A stretch of DNA of 64,000 nucleotides from Archivesica marissinica (lineage: Eukaryota; Mollusca; Bivalvia; Venerida; Vesicomyidae). This document shows, piece by piece, positions 35,250 through 48,225 of this stretch (the first letter of the stretch is position 1; each line of letters opens with the position of its first letter). Location of the stretch: contig CM026404.1 in the NCBI GenBank assembly GCA_014843695.1, positions 51,640,122-51,704,121 on the forward strand, read 5' to 3'. The translations under genes and the position numbers were made by a program. The notes beneath the pieces are model-generated. The model did not search any database. It saw only the letters and a list, made by a program, of their open reading frames with translations, and was not told the origin of the DNA.

Positions 35250-38200
35250 CAGTAAAGCTAGAGGATACTTCTGGATCTGTTACTGAAGTTAGAGGACTGT
35301 CTGGTCAGTGTTACTGAAGTTAGAGGACTGTCTGGTCAGTGTTACTGAAGTTAGAGGACTGTCTGATCAGTGTTACTGAAGTTAGAGGACTGTCTGGTCA
35401 GTGTTACTGAAGTTAGAGGACCCTCTAGTCAGTGTTACTGAAGTTAGAGGACTGTCTGGTCAGTGTTACTGAAGTTAAAGGACCATCTGGTCAGTGTTAC
35501 TGAAGTTAGAGGACTGTCTGGTCAGTATTACTGAAGGTAGAGGACCCTCTGGTCAGTGTTACTGAAGTTAAAGGACCCTCTGGTCAGTGTTACTGAAGTT
35601 AGAGGACTGTCTGGTCAGTGTTACTGAAGTTAAAGGACCCTCTGGTCAGTGTTACTGAAGTTAGAGGACGCTCTGGTCAGTGTTACTGAAGTTAGAGGAC
35701 CCTCTGGTCAGTGTTACTGAAGTTAGAGGACTGTCTGGTCAGTATTACTGAAGTTAGAGGACTGTCTGGTCAGTGTTACTGAAGTTAGAGGACTGTCTGG
35801 TCAGTGTTACTGAAGTTAGAGGACTGTCTGGTCAGTGTTACTGAAGTTAGAGGACTGTCTGGTCAGTGTTACTGAAGTTAGAGGACTGTCTGGTCAGTAT
35901 TACTGAAGTTAGAGGACTGTCTGGTCAGTGTTACTGAAGTTAGAAGACTGTCTGGTCAGTATTACTGAAGTTAGAGGACTGTCTGGTCAGTGTTACTGAA
36001 GTTAGAGGACTGTCTGGTCAGTGTTACTGAAGTTAGAGGACTGTCTGGTCAGTGTTACTGAAGTTAGAGGACTGTCTGGTCAGTATTACTGAAGTTAGAG
36101 GACTGTCTTTTCAGTGTTACTGAAGTTAGAGGACTGTCTGGTCAGTGTTACTGAAGTTAGAGGACCCTCTGGTCACTGTTACTGAAGTTAGAGGACTGTC
36201 TGGTCAGTATTACTGAAGTTAGAGGACTGTCTGGTCAGTGTTACTGAAGTTAGAGGACTGTCTGGTCAGTATTACTGAAGTTATAGGACTGTCTTTTCAG
36301 TGTTACTGAAGTTAGAGGACTGTCTTTTCTGTGTTACTGAAGTTAGAGAACTGTCTTTTCAGTGTTACTGAAGTTAGAGGACTGTCTGGTCAGTGTTACT
36401 GAAGTTAGAGGACTGTCTGGTCAGTGTTACTGAAGTTAGAGGACTGTCTGGTAAGTGTTACTGAAGTTAGAGGACTGTCTGGTCAGTGTTACTGAAGTTA
36501 AAGGACCCTCTGGTCAGTGTTACTGAAGTTAGAGGACTGTCTTTTCAGTGTTACTGAAGTTAGAGAACTGTCTTTTCAGTGTTACTGAAGTTAGAGGACT
36601 GTCTGGTCAGTATTACTGAAGTTAGAGGACTGTCTGGTCAGTGTTACTGAAGTTAGAGGACTGTCTGGTAAGTGCTACTGAAGTTAGAGGACTGTCTGGT
36701 CAGTATTACTGAAGTTAGAGGACTGTCTGGTCAGTGTTACTGAAGTTAGAGGACTGTCTGGTCAGTGTTACTGAAGTTAGAGGACTGTCTGGTCAGTGTT
36801 ACTGAAGTTAGAGGACTGTCTGGTCAGTGTTACTGAAGTTAGAGGACCCTCTGGTCAGTATTACTGAAGTTAGAGGACTGTCTTGTCAGTGTTACTGAAG
36901 TTAGAGGACTGTCTGGTCAGTATTACTGAAGTTAGAGGACTGTCTGATCAGTGTTACTGAAGTTAGAGGACTGTCTGGTCAGTGTTACTGAAGTTAGAGG
37001 ACTGTCTGGCCAGTGTTACTGAAGTTAGAGGACTGTCTGGTCAGTGTTACTGAAGTTAGAGGACTGTCTGGTCAGTGTTACTGAAGTTAGAGGACTGTCT
37101 TTTCAGTGTTACTGAAGTTAGAGGACTGTCTGGTCAGTGTTACTGAAGTTAGAGGACTGTCTTTTCAGTGTTACTGAAGTTAGAGGACTGTCTTTTCAGT
37201 GTTACTGAAGTTAGAGGACTGTCTTTTCAGTGTTACTGAAGTTAGAGGACTGTCTTTTCAGTGTTACTGAAGTTAGAGGACTGTCTGGTCAGTGTTACTG
37301 AAGTTAGAGGACCCTCTGGTCAGTGTTACTGAAGTTAGAGGCCTGTCTGGTCAGTGTTACCGAAGTTAGAGGACTGTCTGGTCAGTGTTACTGAAGTTAG
37401 AGGACTGTCTGGTCAGTATTACTGAAGTTAAAGGACCCTCTGGTCAGTATTACTGAAGTTAGAGGACTGTCTGGTCAGTGTTACTGAAGTTAGAGGACTG
37501 TCTTTTCAGTGTTACTGAAGTTAGAGGACTGTCTGGTCAGTGTTACTGAAGTTAGAGGACTGTCTTTTCAGTGTTACTGAAGTTAGAGGACTGTCTGGTC
37601 AGTGTTACTGAAGTTAGAGGATTGTCTGGTCAGTGTTACTGAAGTTAGAGGACTGTCTGGTCAGTGTTACTGAAGTTAGAGGACTGTCTGGTCAGTATTA
37701 CTGAAGTTAGAGGACTGTCTTGTCAGTGTTATTGAAGCTAGAGGACTGTCTGGTCAGTGTTACTGAAGATAGAGGACTGTCTGGTCAGTATTACTGAAGT
37801 TAAAGGACCCTCTGGTCAGTATTACTGAAGTTAGAGGACTGTCTGGTCAGTGTTACTGAAGTTAGAGGACTGTCTGGTCAGTGTTACTGAAGTTAGAGGA
37901 CTGTCTGGTCAGTATTACTGAAGTTAAAGGACCCTCTGGTCAGTATTACTGAAGTTAGAGGACTGTCTGGTCAGTGTTACTGAAGTTAGAGGACTTTCTG
38001 GTCAGTGTTACTGAAGTTAGAGGACCCTCTGGTCAGTGTTACTGAAGTTAGAGGACTGTCTGGTGAGTGTTACTGAAGTTAGAGGACTGTCTGGTCAGTA
38101 TTACTGAAGTTAGAGGACCCTCTGGTCAGTGTTACTGAAGTTAGAGGACCCTCTGGTCAGTGTTACTGAAGTTAGAGGACCCTCTGGTCAGTATTACTGA

Positions 38201-41200
38201 AGTTAGAGGACCCTCTGGTCAGTGTTACTGAAGTTAGAGGACCCTCTGGTCAGTGTTACTGAAGTTAAAGGACTGTCTGGTCAGTGTTACTGAAGTTAGA
38301 GGACTGTCTGGTCAGTGTTACTGAAGTTAGAGGACTGTCTGGTCAGTATTACTGAAGTTAGAGGACCCTCTGGTCAGTGTTACTGAAGTTAAAGGACTGT
38401 CTGGTCAGTATTACTGAAGTTAGAGGACTGTCTGGTCAGTGTTACTGAAGTTAAAGGACTGTCTGGTCAGTATTACTGAAGTTAGAGGACTGTCTGGTCA
38501 GTGTTACTGAAGTTAAAGGACTATCTGGTCAGTATTACTGAAGTTAGAGGACCCTCTGGTAAGTGTTACTGAAGTTAGAGGACTGTCTGGTCAGTATTGC
38601 TGAAGTTAGAGGACCCTCTGGTAAGTGTTACTGAAGTTAGAGGACTGTCTGGTCAGTATTACTGAAGTTAGATGACTGTCTGTTCAGTGTTACTGAAGTT
38701 AGAGGACTGTCTGGTCAGTATTACTGAAGTTAGAGGACTGTCTGGTCAGTATTACTGAAGTTAGAGGACTGTCTGGTAAGTGTTACTGAAGTTAGAGGAC
38801 TGTCTGGTCAGTATTGCTGAAGTTAGAGGACCCTCTGTTCAGTGTTACTGAAGTTAGAGGACTGTCTGGTCAGTGTTACTGAAGTTAGAGGACTGTCTGG
38901 TCAGTATTACTGAAGTTAGAGGACTGTCTGGTCAGTATTACTGAAGTTAGAGGACTGTCTGGTAAGTGTTACTGAAGTTAGAGGACCCTCTGGTAAGTGT
39001 TACTGAAGTTAGAGGACTGTCTGGTCAGTATTACTGAAGTTAGAGGACTGTCTGGTCAGTGTTACTGAAGTTAGAGGACTGTCTGGTCAGTGTTACTGAA
39101 GTTAGAGGACTGTCTGGTCAGTGTTACTGAAGTTAGAGGACTGTCTGGTCAGTGTTACTGAAGTTAGAGGACCCTCTGGTCAGTGTTACTGAAGTTAGAG
39201 GACTGTCTGGTCAGTGTTACTGAAGTTAGAGGACTGTCTGGTCAGTATTACTGAAGTTAGAGGACCCTCTGGTCAGTGTTACTGAAGTTAGAGGACCCTC
39301 TGGTCAGTGTTACTGAAGTTAGAGGACCCTCTGGTCAGTATTACTGAAGTTAAAGGACCCTCTGGTCAGTGTTACTGAAGTTAGAGGACTGTCTGGTCAG
39401 TGTTACTGAAGTTAGAGGACTGTCTTTTCAGTGTTACTGAAGTTAGAGGACTGTCTGGTCAGTGTTACTGAAGTTAGAGGATTGTCTGGTCAGTGTTACT
39501 GAAGTTAGAGGACTGTCTGGTCAGTGTTACTGAAGTTAGAGGACTGTCTGGTCAGTATTACTGAAGTTAGAGGACTGTCTTGTCAGTGTTATTGAAGCTA
39601 GAGGACTGTCTGGTCAGTATTACTGAAGTTAAAGGACCCTCTGGTCAGTATTACTGAAGTTAGAGGACTGTCTGGTCAGTGTTACTGAAGTTAGAGGACT
39701 GTCTGGTCAGTGTTACTGAAGTTAGAGGACTGTCTGGTCAGTATTACTGAAGTTAAAGGACCCTCTGGTCAGTATTACTGAAGTTAGAGGACTGTCTGGT
39801 CAGTGTTACTGAAGTTAGAGGACTGTCTGGTCAGTGTTACTGAAGTTAGAGGACTGTCTGGTCAGTATTACTGAAGTTAAAGGACCCTCTGGTCAGTATT
39901 ACTGAAGTTAGAGGACTGTCTGGTCAGTGTTACTGAAGTTAGAGGACTTTCTGGTCAGTGTTACTGAAGTTAGAGGACCCTCTGGTCAGTGTTACTGAAG
40001 TTAGAGGACTGTCTGGTCAGTGTTACTGAAGTTAGAGGACTGTCTGGTCAGTGTTACTGAAGTTAGAGGACTGTCTGGTCAGTATTACTGAAGTTAAAGG
40101 ACACTCTGGTCAGTATTACTGAAGTTAGAGGACTGTCTGGTCAGTGTTACTGAAGTTAGAGGACCCTCTGGTCAGTGTTACTGAAGCTAGAGGACTGTCT
40201 GGTCAGTGTTACTGAAGTTAGAGGACTGTCTGGTCAGTATTACTGAAGTTAGAGGACCCTCTGGTCAGTGTTACTGAAGTTAGAGGACCCTCTGGTCAGT
40301 GTTACTGAAGTTAGAGGACCCTCTGGTCAGTATTACTGAAGTTAGAGGACCCTCTGGTCAGTGTTACTGAAGTTAGAGGACCCTCTGGTCAGTGTTACTG
40401 AAGTTAAAGGACTGTCTGGTCAGTGTTACTGAAGTTAGAGGACTGTCTGGTCAGTGTTACTGAAGTTAGAGGACTGTCTGGTCAGTGTTACTGAAGTTAG
40501 AGGACTGTCTGGTCAGTGTTACTGAAGTTAGAGGACTGTCTGGTCAGTGTTACTGAAGTTAAAGGACTATCTGGTCAGTATTACTGAAGTTAGAGGACCC
40601 TCTGGTCAGTGTTACTGAAGTTAGAGGACTGTCTGATCAGTATTACTGAAGTTAGAGGACCCTCTGGTCAGTGTTACTGAAGTTAGAGGACCCTCTGGTC
40701 AGTGTTACTGAAGTTAGAGGACTGTCTGGTCAGTATTGCTGAAGTTAGAGGACCCTCTGGTAAGTGTTACTGAAGTTAGAGGACTGTCTGGTCAGTATTA
40801 CTGAAGTTAGATGACTGTCTGTTCAGTGTTACTGAAGTTAGAGGACTGTCTGGTCAGTGTTACTGAAGTTAGAGGACTGTCTGGTCAGTATTACTGAAGT
40901 TAGAGGACTGTCTGGTCAGTATTACTGAAGTTAGAGGACTGTCTGGTCAGTGTTACTGAAGTTAGAGGACCCTCTGGTAAGTGTTACTGAAGTTAGAGGA
41001 CTGTCTGGTCAGTGTTACTGAAGTTAAAGGACTATCTGGTCAGTATTACTGAAGTTAGAGGACTTGGTCAGTGTTACTGAAGTTAGAGGACTGTCTGGTC
41101 AGTATTACTGAAGTTAGAGGACCTCTGGTCAGTGTTACTGAAGTTAGAGGACCCTCTGGTCAGTGTTACTGAAGTTAGAGGACTGTCTGGTCAGTATTGC

Positions 41201-41600
41201 TGAAGTTAGAGGACCCTGGTAAGTGTTACTGAAGTTAGAGGACTGTCTGGTCAGTATTACTGAAGTTAGATGACTGTCTGTTCAGTGTTACTGAAGTTAG
41301 AGGACTGTCTGGTCAGTGTTACTGAAGTTAGAGGACTGTCTGGTCAGATTACTGAAGTTAGAGGACTGTCTGGTCAGTATTACTGAAGTTAGAGGACTGT
41401 CTGGTCAGTATTACTGAAGTTAGAGGACTGTCTGGTCAGTGTTACTGAAGTTAGAGGACCCTCTGGTAAGTGTTACTGAAGTTAGAGGACTGTCTGGTCA
41501 GTATTACTGAAGTTAAAGGACTGTCTGGTCAGTGTTACTGAAGTTAAAGGACTGTCTGGTCAGTGTTACTGAAGTTAAAGGACCCTCTGGTCAGTGTTTT
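35250..41600. repeat. 31-bp minisatellite, about 6.3 kb
   Basis: About 200 units of ttactgaagttagaggactg, tctggtcagtg with gaccctct, cttttcag and agtatt variants. The sequence just before it (gaagctagaggaacacgg) looks like a degenerate edge. Several multi-unit variant patterns recur, e.g. around 37500-37980 and 39420-39960. Stops in all frames prevent long ORFs. Confidence 0.98.
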
Positions 41601-42367
41601 ATCTGGGATTCCATCTGGGATTTAGATATAACCTTCAAATTGCCTCCCTTTTGATAACTATGCATTTGCTACCCTTTGTTTATATTTAGATGCAATATAA
41701 TGGCGAGATTTAGATTTGGCAGAATCGTTACTGATCCATAATATATAGATCTAGCCAAAATAGAAATCCGTCAACAAATCTACTAACACAGTATGCAACA
41801 CATTTAAAAACAATATTAATTTCCTATGGTGGATTTCTTGAAAATTTTCAAGAATATACATACGGTTCCCACAAGGCACTGCAAACAAACCGTTAAATTC
41901 ATTGGTTTAACATGGAAAAATGTGTTGATAAAAGGCACTCTTACACGGCAGCATTCAAATTATAAGTTGTTAATAATGCTGTTGTTTATAATGCTGTTAA
42001 TGTGTTCTCCATTGATAGAAAACGTGTACGCGAATGGTCCCGTGGGTGGATAAGTTATTTAATAGGGAAATATAAGGAAAGCGCATGGTACAATCAATCG
42101 GTCGGTCGTTAGAGACAAACGGTTGCTGAATAAATGTGGTTGCATGATCGTAATTGGTAAGTTTTTATTTTTCATTATTTAAAAACTTCCGGCTAAATAT
42201 GGGGAGGGCGTAAAAAAGGGAATATACAGTAGTTTAATAAACAATAAATATTCACTTTTTATTTTTATATGGCTGTTCATGATAGTTATTTCATATGGCG
42301 AGTCGGCTATATTGATACATACTATATATTTCGGATTTGAAGCTATGGATAATTATATGCAACATAC
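41601..42367. other. Unique intronic sequence, no gene seen
   Basis: No splice-supported exon. An open frame of 75 codons at 41826-42053 lacks any recognisable motif and is not annotated as coding. Confidence 0.5.
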
Positions 42368-42496
42368 ATTTAATGCTGCGTTTGTCTTTCTCGGCATCGC
42401 TGACACAGGCGGAGGTGCGGGCCTTCCCTGACCACCATGCCTTCCCTGACCACCAGTCAGTGTTGATATAGTCTGGTCTGGGTCTTCATATTTCTC
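42368..42496 (-). CDS. SH2 adaptor exon: YEDPD module with GGQGR repeat
   Basis: A 43-codon exon, phase 0-0, acceptor attcacag and donor gtatgt. It starts EKYEDPDQTISTLT, then GGQGRH and GGQGRP in tandem (a 15-bp internal duplication), then PAPPPVSAMPRKTN. The order tyrosine motif, proline-rich stretch, basic end is the same as in the exons on either side. Confidence 0.87.
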
Positions 42497-43081
42497 CTGT
42501 GAATCACAAGTTGTAAATGCAATGTAATATTAAACTGTCATGTCTAGCAAGATTTCATGAACATCTTGTGTAAATGCATGATCTTGTCTGTATTTTTCAG
42601 CCTAATTTTTCTCAAAATTCACTCATTTTTGGGGGTTGGGTGCGTTTTCAGCACACCATGGTTATTATTTGCTGTGACCCTGCCTGGTATTTCCACAGAA
42701 GCCAGTCACAAGCTATTTGAGAGGCTAGAATCTTCCATATGTATTATATAATCAAATAGCTTGTGGATATTTCATCGCATGAGATTTTCATGTCTTTTTC
42801 ATTGGGTAAGTACCAACACTTTTGGTATTTAATCAAGTAAGAATTTGAATCATATAAATTTTGTAGCCTTCATCCGGTCAAAGATGGACACGAAATTCAC
42901 TAAAATGCTCATAATTTAAAACCTACCTGTGTGACAACTACAATATGACAACAATATGGTGAAAAGATATTTCGTTCGGAGATATTGTGACCAGATGAGG
43001 CTACGATACTATGTATACAATTGACAAAATCCCTCTCACCCATTCTCAATATAAAGGTGTATTATCACTCATCTACAAAAG
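42497..43081. other. Intron between two YEDP exons, short inverted repeat
   Basis: No exon is seen. A perfect 14-bp inverted pair (cacaagctatttga at 42707 and its complement at 42752-42765) may mark a tiny hairpin or transposon relic. Confidence 0.5.
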
Positions 43082-43262
43082 TGACAGACGGATCTGTAGT
43101 ACAGTGGTAACACGCTGGACTGGTAAAAAAAGAACCAGAAGAGACTCTGGAATGGGTCTCTTATCTGTATCATTGCACTATTCTCCAAAAATCTAAAATG
43201 ACTAATCTCTTCAGGAGGAGTCGCTCATATGGGCAACCGGTAGCGACGATAAATAAGAGTAA
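43082..43262 (+). mobile_element. SINE-C with core deleted, flanked by 12-bp target duplication
   Basis: The tRNA head runs to ctggactggtaa and jumps straight to aaaagaaccagaagagac, so the B-box half and the core are missing. A 12-bp direct repeat (tctacaaaagtg) flanks the element. Confidence 0.82.
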
Positions 43263-43503
43263 AAACAGATTCTACAAAAGTGGAAAACGTGATAATTGAA
43301 AGAACAGCAGACAACTAACTTACTGTGGATCACAAAATAATAGCAAGATCACAAAATAATCCATTTCAAGCTTCCCCCACACTGAGATCTTGTATACTGA
43401 TTCCATTGAAATTGCTAAGAAATATAAGACAAGTTGGCAAAATATAGCTTCATAATCTAAAAGAATGAAGCAAGAATGTTCGGTAATGTTACCCAAAACT
43501 TAC

Positions 43504-43644
43504 TTCCGGTTCTTGAGTTATAGACCGTTTTCTGATTGATGATGGTACGGAAGACATGGGAGGTGGTGGGGGTCTTCTCTGGCCAGTCCGTACAGGTATT
43601 TCTATCTTAGTTGGCACATGCAGGTTTGGATCCTCATAATTCTC
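43504..43644 (-). CDS. SH2 adaptor exon: YEDPN module with polyproline
   Basis: A 47-codon exon, phase 0-0, acceptor tctttcag and donor gtaagt. It starts ENYEDPNLHVPTK, followed by TGQRRPPPPPMSS and a basic SIRKRSITQEPE end. The RRPPPPP run is a good candidate SH3-binding site. The upstream intron boundary is a strong consensus acceptor. Confidence 0.9.
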
Positions 43645-43725
43645 CTGAAAGAGAAAACAATAAATTGTAATATACTTCTGTAAAATCTGATAACAATCAA
43701 TCAACAATGATTTTTCGTTAATTTA

Positions 43726-44056
43726 GTTTATACAAATTTATTTTAGCTTGATTGCGAAACAAGTTCTTACAACTTATATTAATCACTCTCGAGACCTCTT
43801 TCTTGATGGAATCCATTGCCACGAGGGAAAGAGAAGAGGCAACGTGGAATGACCACGCGCTAACGAGAGTGATTAATATAAGTTGTTAAAACTTGTTTCG
43901 CAATCATTGTAAAATAAATAAAGTTTAAACTTTTTTTTAATGTAGAATCTAAATGCCTTGCGTAAGGGCACAATCATAACGGCTCCAGTGGGGGTGAACT
44001 CAGGGCCTTTCACACCTGAAACGATCAAGCTACCACAACGCTATCACGACTTCCAC
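43726..44056 (-). mobile_element. SINE-A interrupted by a SINE-B tail
   Basis: On the minus strand: head gaagtcgtgatagcgttgtg, tail ending at gtttatacaaatttatttta on the plus strand. A plus-strand, 5'-truncated SINE-B (about 43847-43932, gaccacgcgctaacgagagt to ataaataaagtttaaac) lies inside. This is the second SINE-B-in-SINE-A case in the window. Confidence 0.78.
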
Positions 44057-44131
44057 TTAATATGTTAATTTAACATAGTGACCTATTTCCGTATGGACTA
44101 AATGGGATAAGCTCGGTAGAGGAAAAAGACA

Positions 44132-44373
44132 TTAACTCATTCAACACCAAGTAACTCACATGGACTGGTCCATGATATTCATAAACCAATAAATGAATCA
44201 GAAAATCACATTTGGACAAGTTCATTTATCAAAATGGGTAATTATGTCTAAAAATAGTCATATCACTGGCAAAAAGTGCAGATCCTGATGAGACGGCTCG
44301 TCACGAGCCGGCTCATCTGGATCTACACTTTTTTGTAAGCCAATTTAGAGGTCTGTGGTGTTGAAAGGGTTAA
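44132..44373 (-). mobile_element. TTAA MITE family 1, copy 3
   Basis: TTAA ends; termini ctcattcaacacca and, inverted, ccctttcaacacca; the palindromic centre gacggctcgtcacgagccgg is kept. Confidence 0.85.
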
Positions 44374-44553
44374 AGAGATACTAAGATTGGTCATATTTGG
44401 ACCATTAATTTCATTATGTTGTGAATTTGGCATGGTACAACGGAACGTTGTTTGCTTATCGCAACCTCATGTCCATTATATGTTGATCATAAATGTAATA
44501 ATACACTCAATGAAATAGATACAACGTTTATTTGCAACCACTATACAGATGTC

Positions 44554-44710
44554 ATGTGAGATGGTACGGTGGTCGCCAGATCGGAAAGGTGGGTTTTCTC
44601 TGGGTACTCCGGTTTCCTCCCACATGAATGACGCTGTCATCCGCGCCAACGAGAGTGATTAATATAAGTTGTTAAAGCTTGTTTCGCAATCGTTGTAAGA
44701 TAAATAAAGT
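44554..44710 (+). mobile_element. SINE-B, 5' truncated
   Basis: It starts at atgtgagatggtacggtggt, has the core gtgggttttctctgggtact and the tail gagtgattaatataagttgt then an A-rich end. Confidence 0.8.
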
Positions 44711-44868
44711 AGAAAAAAAAAATTAAATTGTTTTTCTTAAGGAATAAAAGCAACCCGTGTTGCATGTATTGGGATATACATATAGGATCTTATACGAATG
44801 GCGATTTCATACCATATTTTATGAAACGAGTTTTGGAATTTGCTATTAAGAGCGTCCTTTTGGCTAGT

Positions 44869-45110
44869 TTAACCCTTTCAACACCACAGACCTCTCAATA
44901 GGCTTATAAAAAGTGTAGATCCAGATGAGCCGGCTCGTGACGAGCCATCTCATCAGGATCTGCACTTGTTGCCAGTAATATTATTATTTTTAGACAAAAA
45001 TTACCTATTTTGATAAATGAACTGGTCCAAATGTAATTTCCTTATTAATTTATTGGTCTAAAAATATCATGCACCAGTCCATGTGAGTTACTTGGTGTTG
45101 AATGGGTTAA
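44869..45110 (+). mobile_element. TTAA MITE family 1, copy 4
   Basis: TTAA ends, same orientation as the copy at 14279; termini ccctttcaacacca and, inverted, cccattcaacacca; centre gatgagccggctcgtgacga. Confidence 0.86.
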
Positions 45111-45627
45111 TAGCAAAACTCCATCAAACTTCATAAATATGAAATCACCACGAGTGTAAGTTCTTTGTATAACATTACCATATCTCGTTTTAATAATATT
45201 TTTGCACAAAATCACGTTCCTACTTTCAATTTGGTGCCAAGAGACAGTGCAAATTGTTAAGAAGTGACTAAATTGTGATGACGTCACAATGCAAATAAGC
45301 GTTATATTTACATTTTAAACAACATTATAACTACTTCACGACTTCTTTTAAATCGCCATTTGTCTTATCGTTTTGTAACAATTCAAATATAAATATGAAT
45401 AATTTAAAGCTTAATTTACAAATAATACGCTTTATTCTCTCAACCAATCAAAAATTCTTCCAGGTTGTATTACACATGTGTACATATAAGAAAATATGTG
45501 ATGGCTGTATGAATCTGAATACAAGGAAAGTTATGTGATAAAATACATTTGTGCTGTTTAATGTGTGTGGGGTCCGAAGATGTCTCCACATACACGTTAA
45601 ACAGTATACATGTATTCACCTCAGCAG
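45111..45627. other. Intronic sequence with one hairpin
   Basis: No exon is seen. At about 45553-45609, ctgtttaatgtgtgtgg pairs with ccacatacacgttaaacag across a 20-base loop, possibly a relic of a small inverted-repeat element. Confidence 0.45.
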
Positions 45628-46202
45628 TTTTAAAGCAGCATTACATCGTATGAAATAAAAGATATTTGAAAAATTCAAATTTTACGTATGGGTAGCAATG
45701 CTGCTACACATTCTAACATTATACTTCGTATGTTTATGTTCATTTGGTAAACAGTGTTTTTTGCGATAAAACAAACTGGAAACCGAAAGCAGAACTTTCT
45801 GAGTCAATCGGTCACGCACTTGTTTACAACCGGTATGCATCGTCCCCATTTGTCCCACGTTGTCTTTGTAATTAAATTACTTGATATGTTGATTCATACC
45901 TCTGTTAGCTAAGTCTTTTAGGAAATTTCTACATCCACAGGGTTCGACATTAGAGGAAGAATAGATAGATAGTATTTCATGTTCAAAATATATACGTTGT
46001 TTTCTACACTCTGTTGTTTCACGCATGCGCGCTGTGCGTGTTTACATTTCGTGTGTTGATAAACAAATTCGTGTATACGACGGTTTAAATTTATTGGAAT
46101 TGTATCGTTTCTGAGCGACTATTTCGATTTTTGTAAACACACACACATTAGTATTTATATTTTACCCAAAACATCCTTTATTACGATGTAATGCTGCTTT
46201 AA
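45628..46202 (+). mobile_element. MITE with TTTAAAGCAGCATTACATC ends, copy 3
   Basis: About 575 bp; left end ttttaaagcagcattacatc, right end inverted acgatgtaatgctgctttaa. The interior matches the element at 58427-59034 in opposite orientation (e.g. gtgggacaaatgggg region, gcgcatgcgtgaaac). Confidence 0.82.
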
Positions 46203-46355
46203 TATAGATTTAATGATTTCGTATTTATGCACTCACAAAGTCAAGCGCTGTATTTTAATCATTTTGAAATTCAAGCGCTGTATTTGTTAGCTCTTCAATG
46301 GGACTCTGGAAATCCCTGATATACAGTAATACAATAAAGAAGAGCTTCACTGTAC

Positions 46356-46490
46356 CTCTGGCTGGGCAGGTGGTTCACGATGGCTGGTTGGGATAGGTGA
46401 TACAGGAACAGGTGGTTGTTTTCTCTTACCAATGGGTATACGTGGTGCCATTGATGTAACTGCACTGTCTGGATCCTCATAGTCTTCATC
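46356..46490 (-). CDS. SH2 adaptor exon: YEDPD module
   Basis: A 45-codon exon, phase 0-0, acceptor gctccag and donor gtacag. It starts DEDYEDPDSAVTSM, then has a basic patch (RIPIGKRKQPP) and a proline-rich end (SHREPPAQPE). The module order (tyrosine motif, basic patch, prolines) repeats that of the adjacent exons, which points to descent by exon duplication. Confidence 0.87.
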
Positions 46491-46665
46491 CTGGAGCTGA
46501 TGTACAAAATTATCATCCTGTGCGAAAATATCTCATGGCTACTAACAAGGTATTTAACACAATGGCACATACTTAATGGCTGCTAAACAAAATAATCCCA
46601 AAATTACACTACCTGGATGCTCCCATAAGCATGCATGTGAATCTGCAAGTACAATGTATGACATA

Positions 46666-46861
46666 GGCTGTCCGATTAGCGCAGTGGTTAGTGCGCTCGC
46701 TTCTCACAAATGCAACCCGGTTTCGATCCTCGGACCGGGAAGAATGTAAGATGGTACGGTGGTCGCCAGATCGGACAGGTGGGTTTTCTCCGGGTACCTC
46801 CCACATGAATGACCACATATACGCTTTCATCCGCGCCAACGAGAGTGATTAATATAAGTTG
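46666..46861 (+). mobile_element. SINE-B copy
   Basis: Head ggctgtccgattagcgcagt, B box gtttcgatcct, core gtgggttttctccgggtacc with the following bases deleted, tail gagtgattaatataagttgt. It lies in the 460-bp intron between two YEDP exons. Confidence 0.82.
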
Positions 46862-46952
46862 TCAATATGGTGAACATTTGCGAAATTCATCGACGAGGAT
46901 GGTGTTCTGAAAAAGTAACAACAATAATTGAAATTAGAACATGTTTACATAC

Positions 46953-47084
46953 TTCCGGCTCTGGTGCGGGTGGCAAAGCTCTCTGGCCGATTGCTGCTGC
47001 CTTACTTCTTCCAGTTGGTAGTTGGGGCAAGGGACCTCCATGAAAGTGCTGCACTTTTATGGTTGCATCGGGGTCCTCATAGTT
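46953..47084 (-). CDS. SH2 adaptor exon: YEDPD module
   Basis: A 44-codon exon, phase 0-0, acceptor ttttcag and donor gtatgt. It starts NYEDPDATIKVQHF and ends in a basic/proline-rich tail (GQRALPPAPEPE). The YEDPD tyrosine is at residue 2, as in its neighbours. The proline tail is a plausible SH3 ligand (inference). It follows the 53244-53402 exon in frame across an intron that holds the 39-bp and 20-bp arrays. Confidence 0.87.
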
Positions 47085-47164
47085 CTGAAAACATTCAATA
47101 GTTTTATAATATCTACAACAATTCCACAGAAATTTCCTTAAGCTACCAAGCTACCACTCATTTC

Positions 47165-48160
47165 TGCAAGCTATTTGCCATCCATTTCATCAGTCTGCCA
47201 TCCATTTCTTCAATCTGCCATCCATTTCCACAATCTGCCATCCATTTCTTCAATCTGCCATCCATTTTCTCAATCTGCCATCCATTTCTTCAATCTGCCA
47301 TCCACTTCCTCAATCTGCCATCCATTTCTTCAATCTGCCAACCATTTCCACAATCTACCAACCATTTCCACAATCTACCAACAATCTACCAATCATTTCC
47401 ACAATCTACCAATCATTTCCACAATCTACCAACCATTTCCACAATCTACCAACCATTTTCTCAATCTACCAACCATTTCCATAATCTACCAACCATTTTC
47501 TCAATCTACCAACCATTTTCACAATCTACCAACCATTTTCACAATCTACCAACCATTTTCACAAACTACCAACCATTTACACAATCTACCAACCATTTCC
47601 ACAATCTGCCAACCATTTCCACAATATACCAACCATTTCCACAATCTGCCATCCATTTCCTCAATCTGCCAACCATTTCCACAATTTACCAACCATTTCC
47701 ACAATTTACCAACCATTTCCACAATTTACCAACCATTTCCACCATTTCCACAATTTACCAACCATTTCCACAATCTGCCATCCATTTCCACAATCTACCA
47801 ACCATTTCCACAATCTGCCATCCATTTCCACAATCTGCCATCCATTTCCACAATTTACCATCCATTTCCACAATCTACCAACCATTTCCACAATATGCTA
47901 TCCATTTCCACAATTTACCAACCATTTCCACAATCTACCAACCATTTCCACAATCTACCAACCATTTCCACAATCTGCCATCCATTTCCACAATTTACCA
48001 ACCATTTCCACAATTTACCATCCATTTCCACAATCTACCATCCATTTCCACAATTTACCAACCATTTCCACAATTTGCCAACCATTTCCACAATTTACCA
48101 ACCATTTCCACAATTTACCAACCATTTCCACAATTTACCAACCATTTCTTTAACCTACTA
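47165..48160. repeat. 20-bp minisatellite
   Basis: About 50 units of ccatttccacaatctaccaa with ctgcc/ttacc variants. Twenty is not a multiple of three, so three units form a 60-bp frame cycle, and the 333-codon ORF here is an artefact. It starts about 80 bp upstream of the acceptor of the exon at 46953. Confidence 0.97.
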
Positions 48161-48225
48161 TTTGCTGCTACCCTGACCAGCACACAAGTTCCATTGCAAT
48201 GCCCTTGTTTCAAGTGATGATCCGC

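Noticed and set aside
41826..42053. 75-codon ORF ending in a hydrophobic stretch
   Set aside because: No homologous motif, no splice or promoter support, and length expected by chance in AT-rich intron sequence.
47175..48176. 333-codon ORF on the plus strand
   Set aside because: Translation of a 20-bp array in three-unit cycles; no unique sequence.
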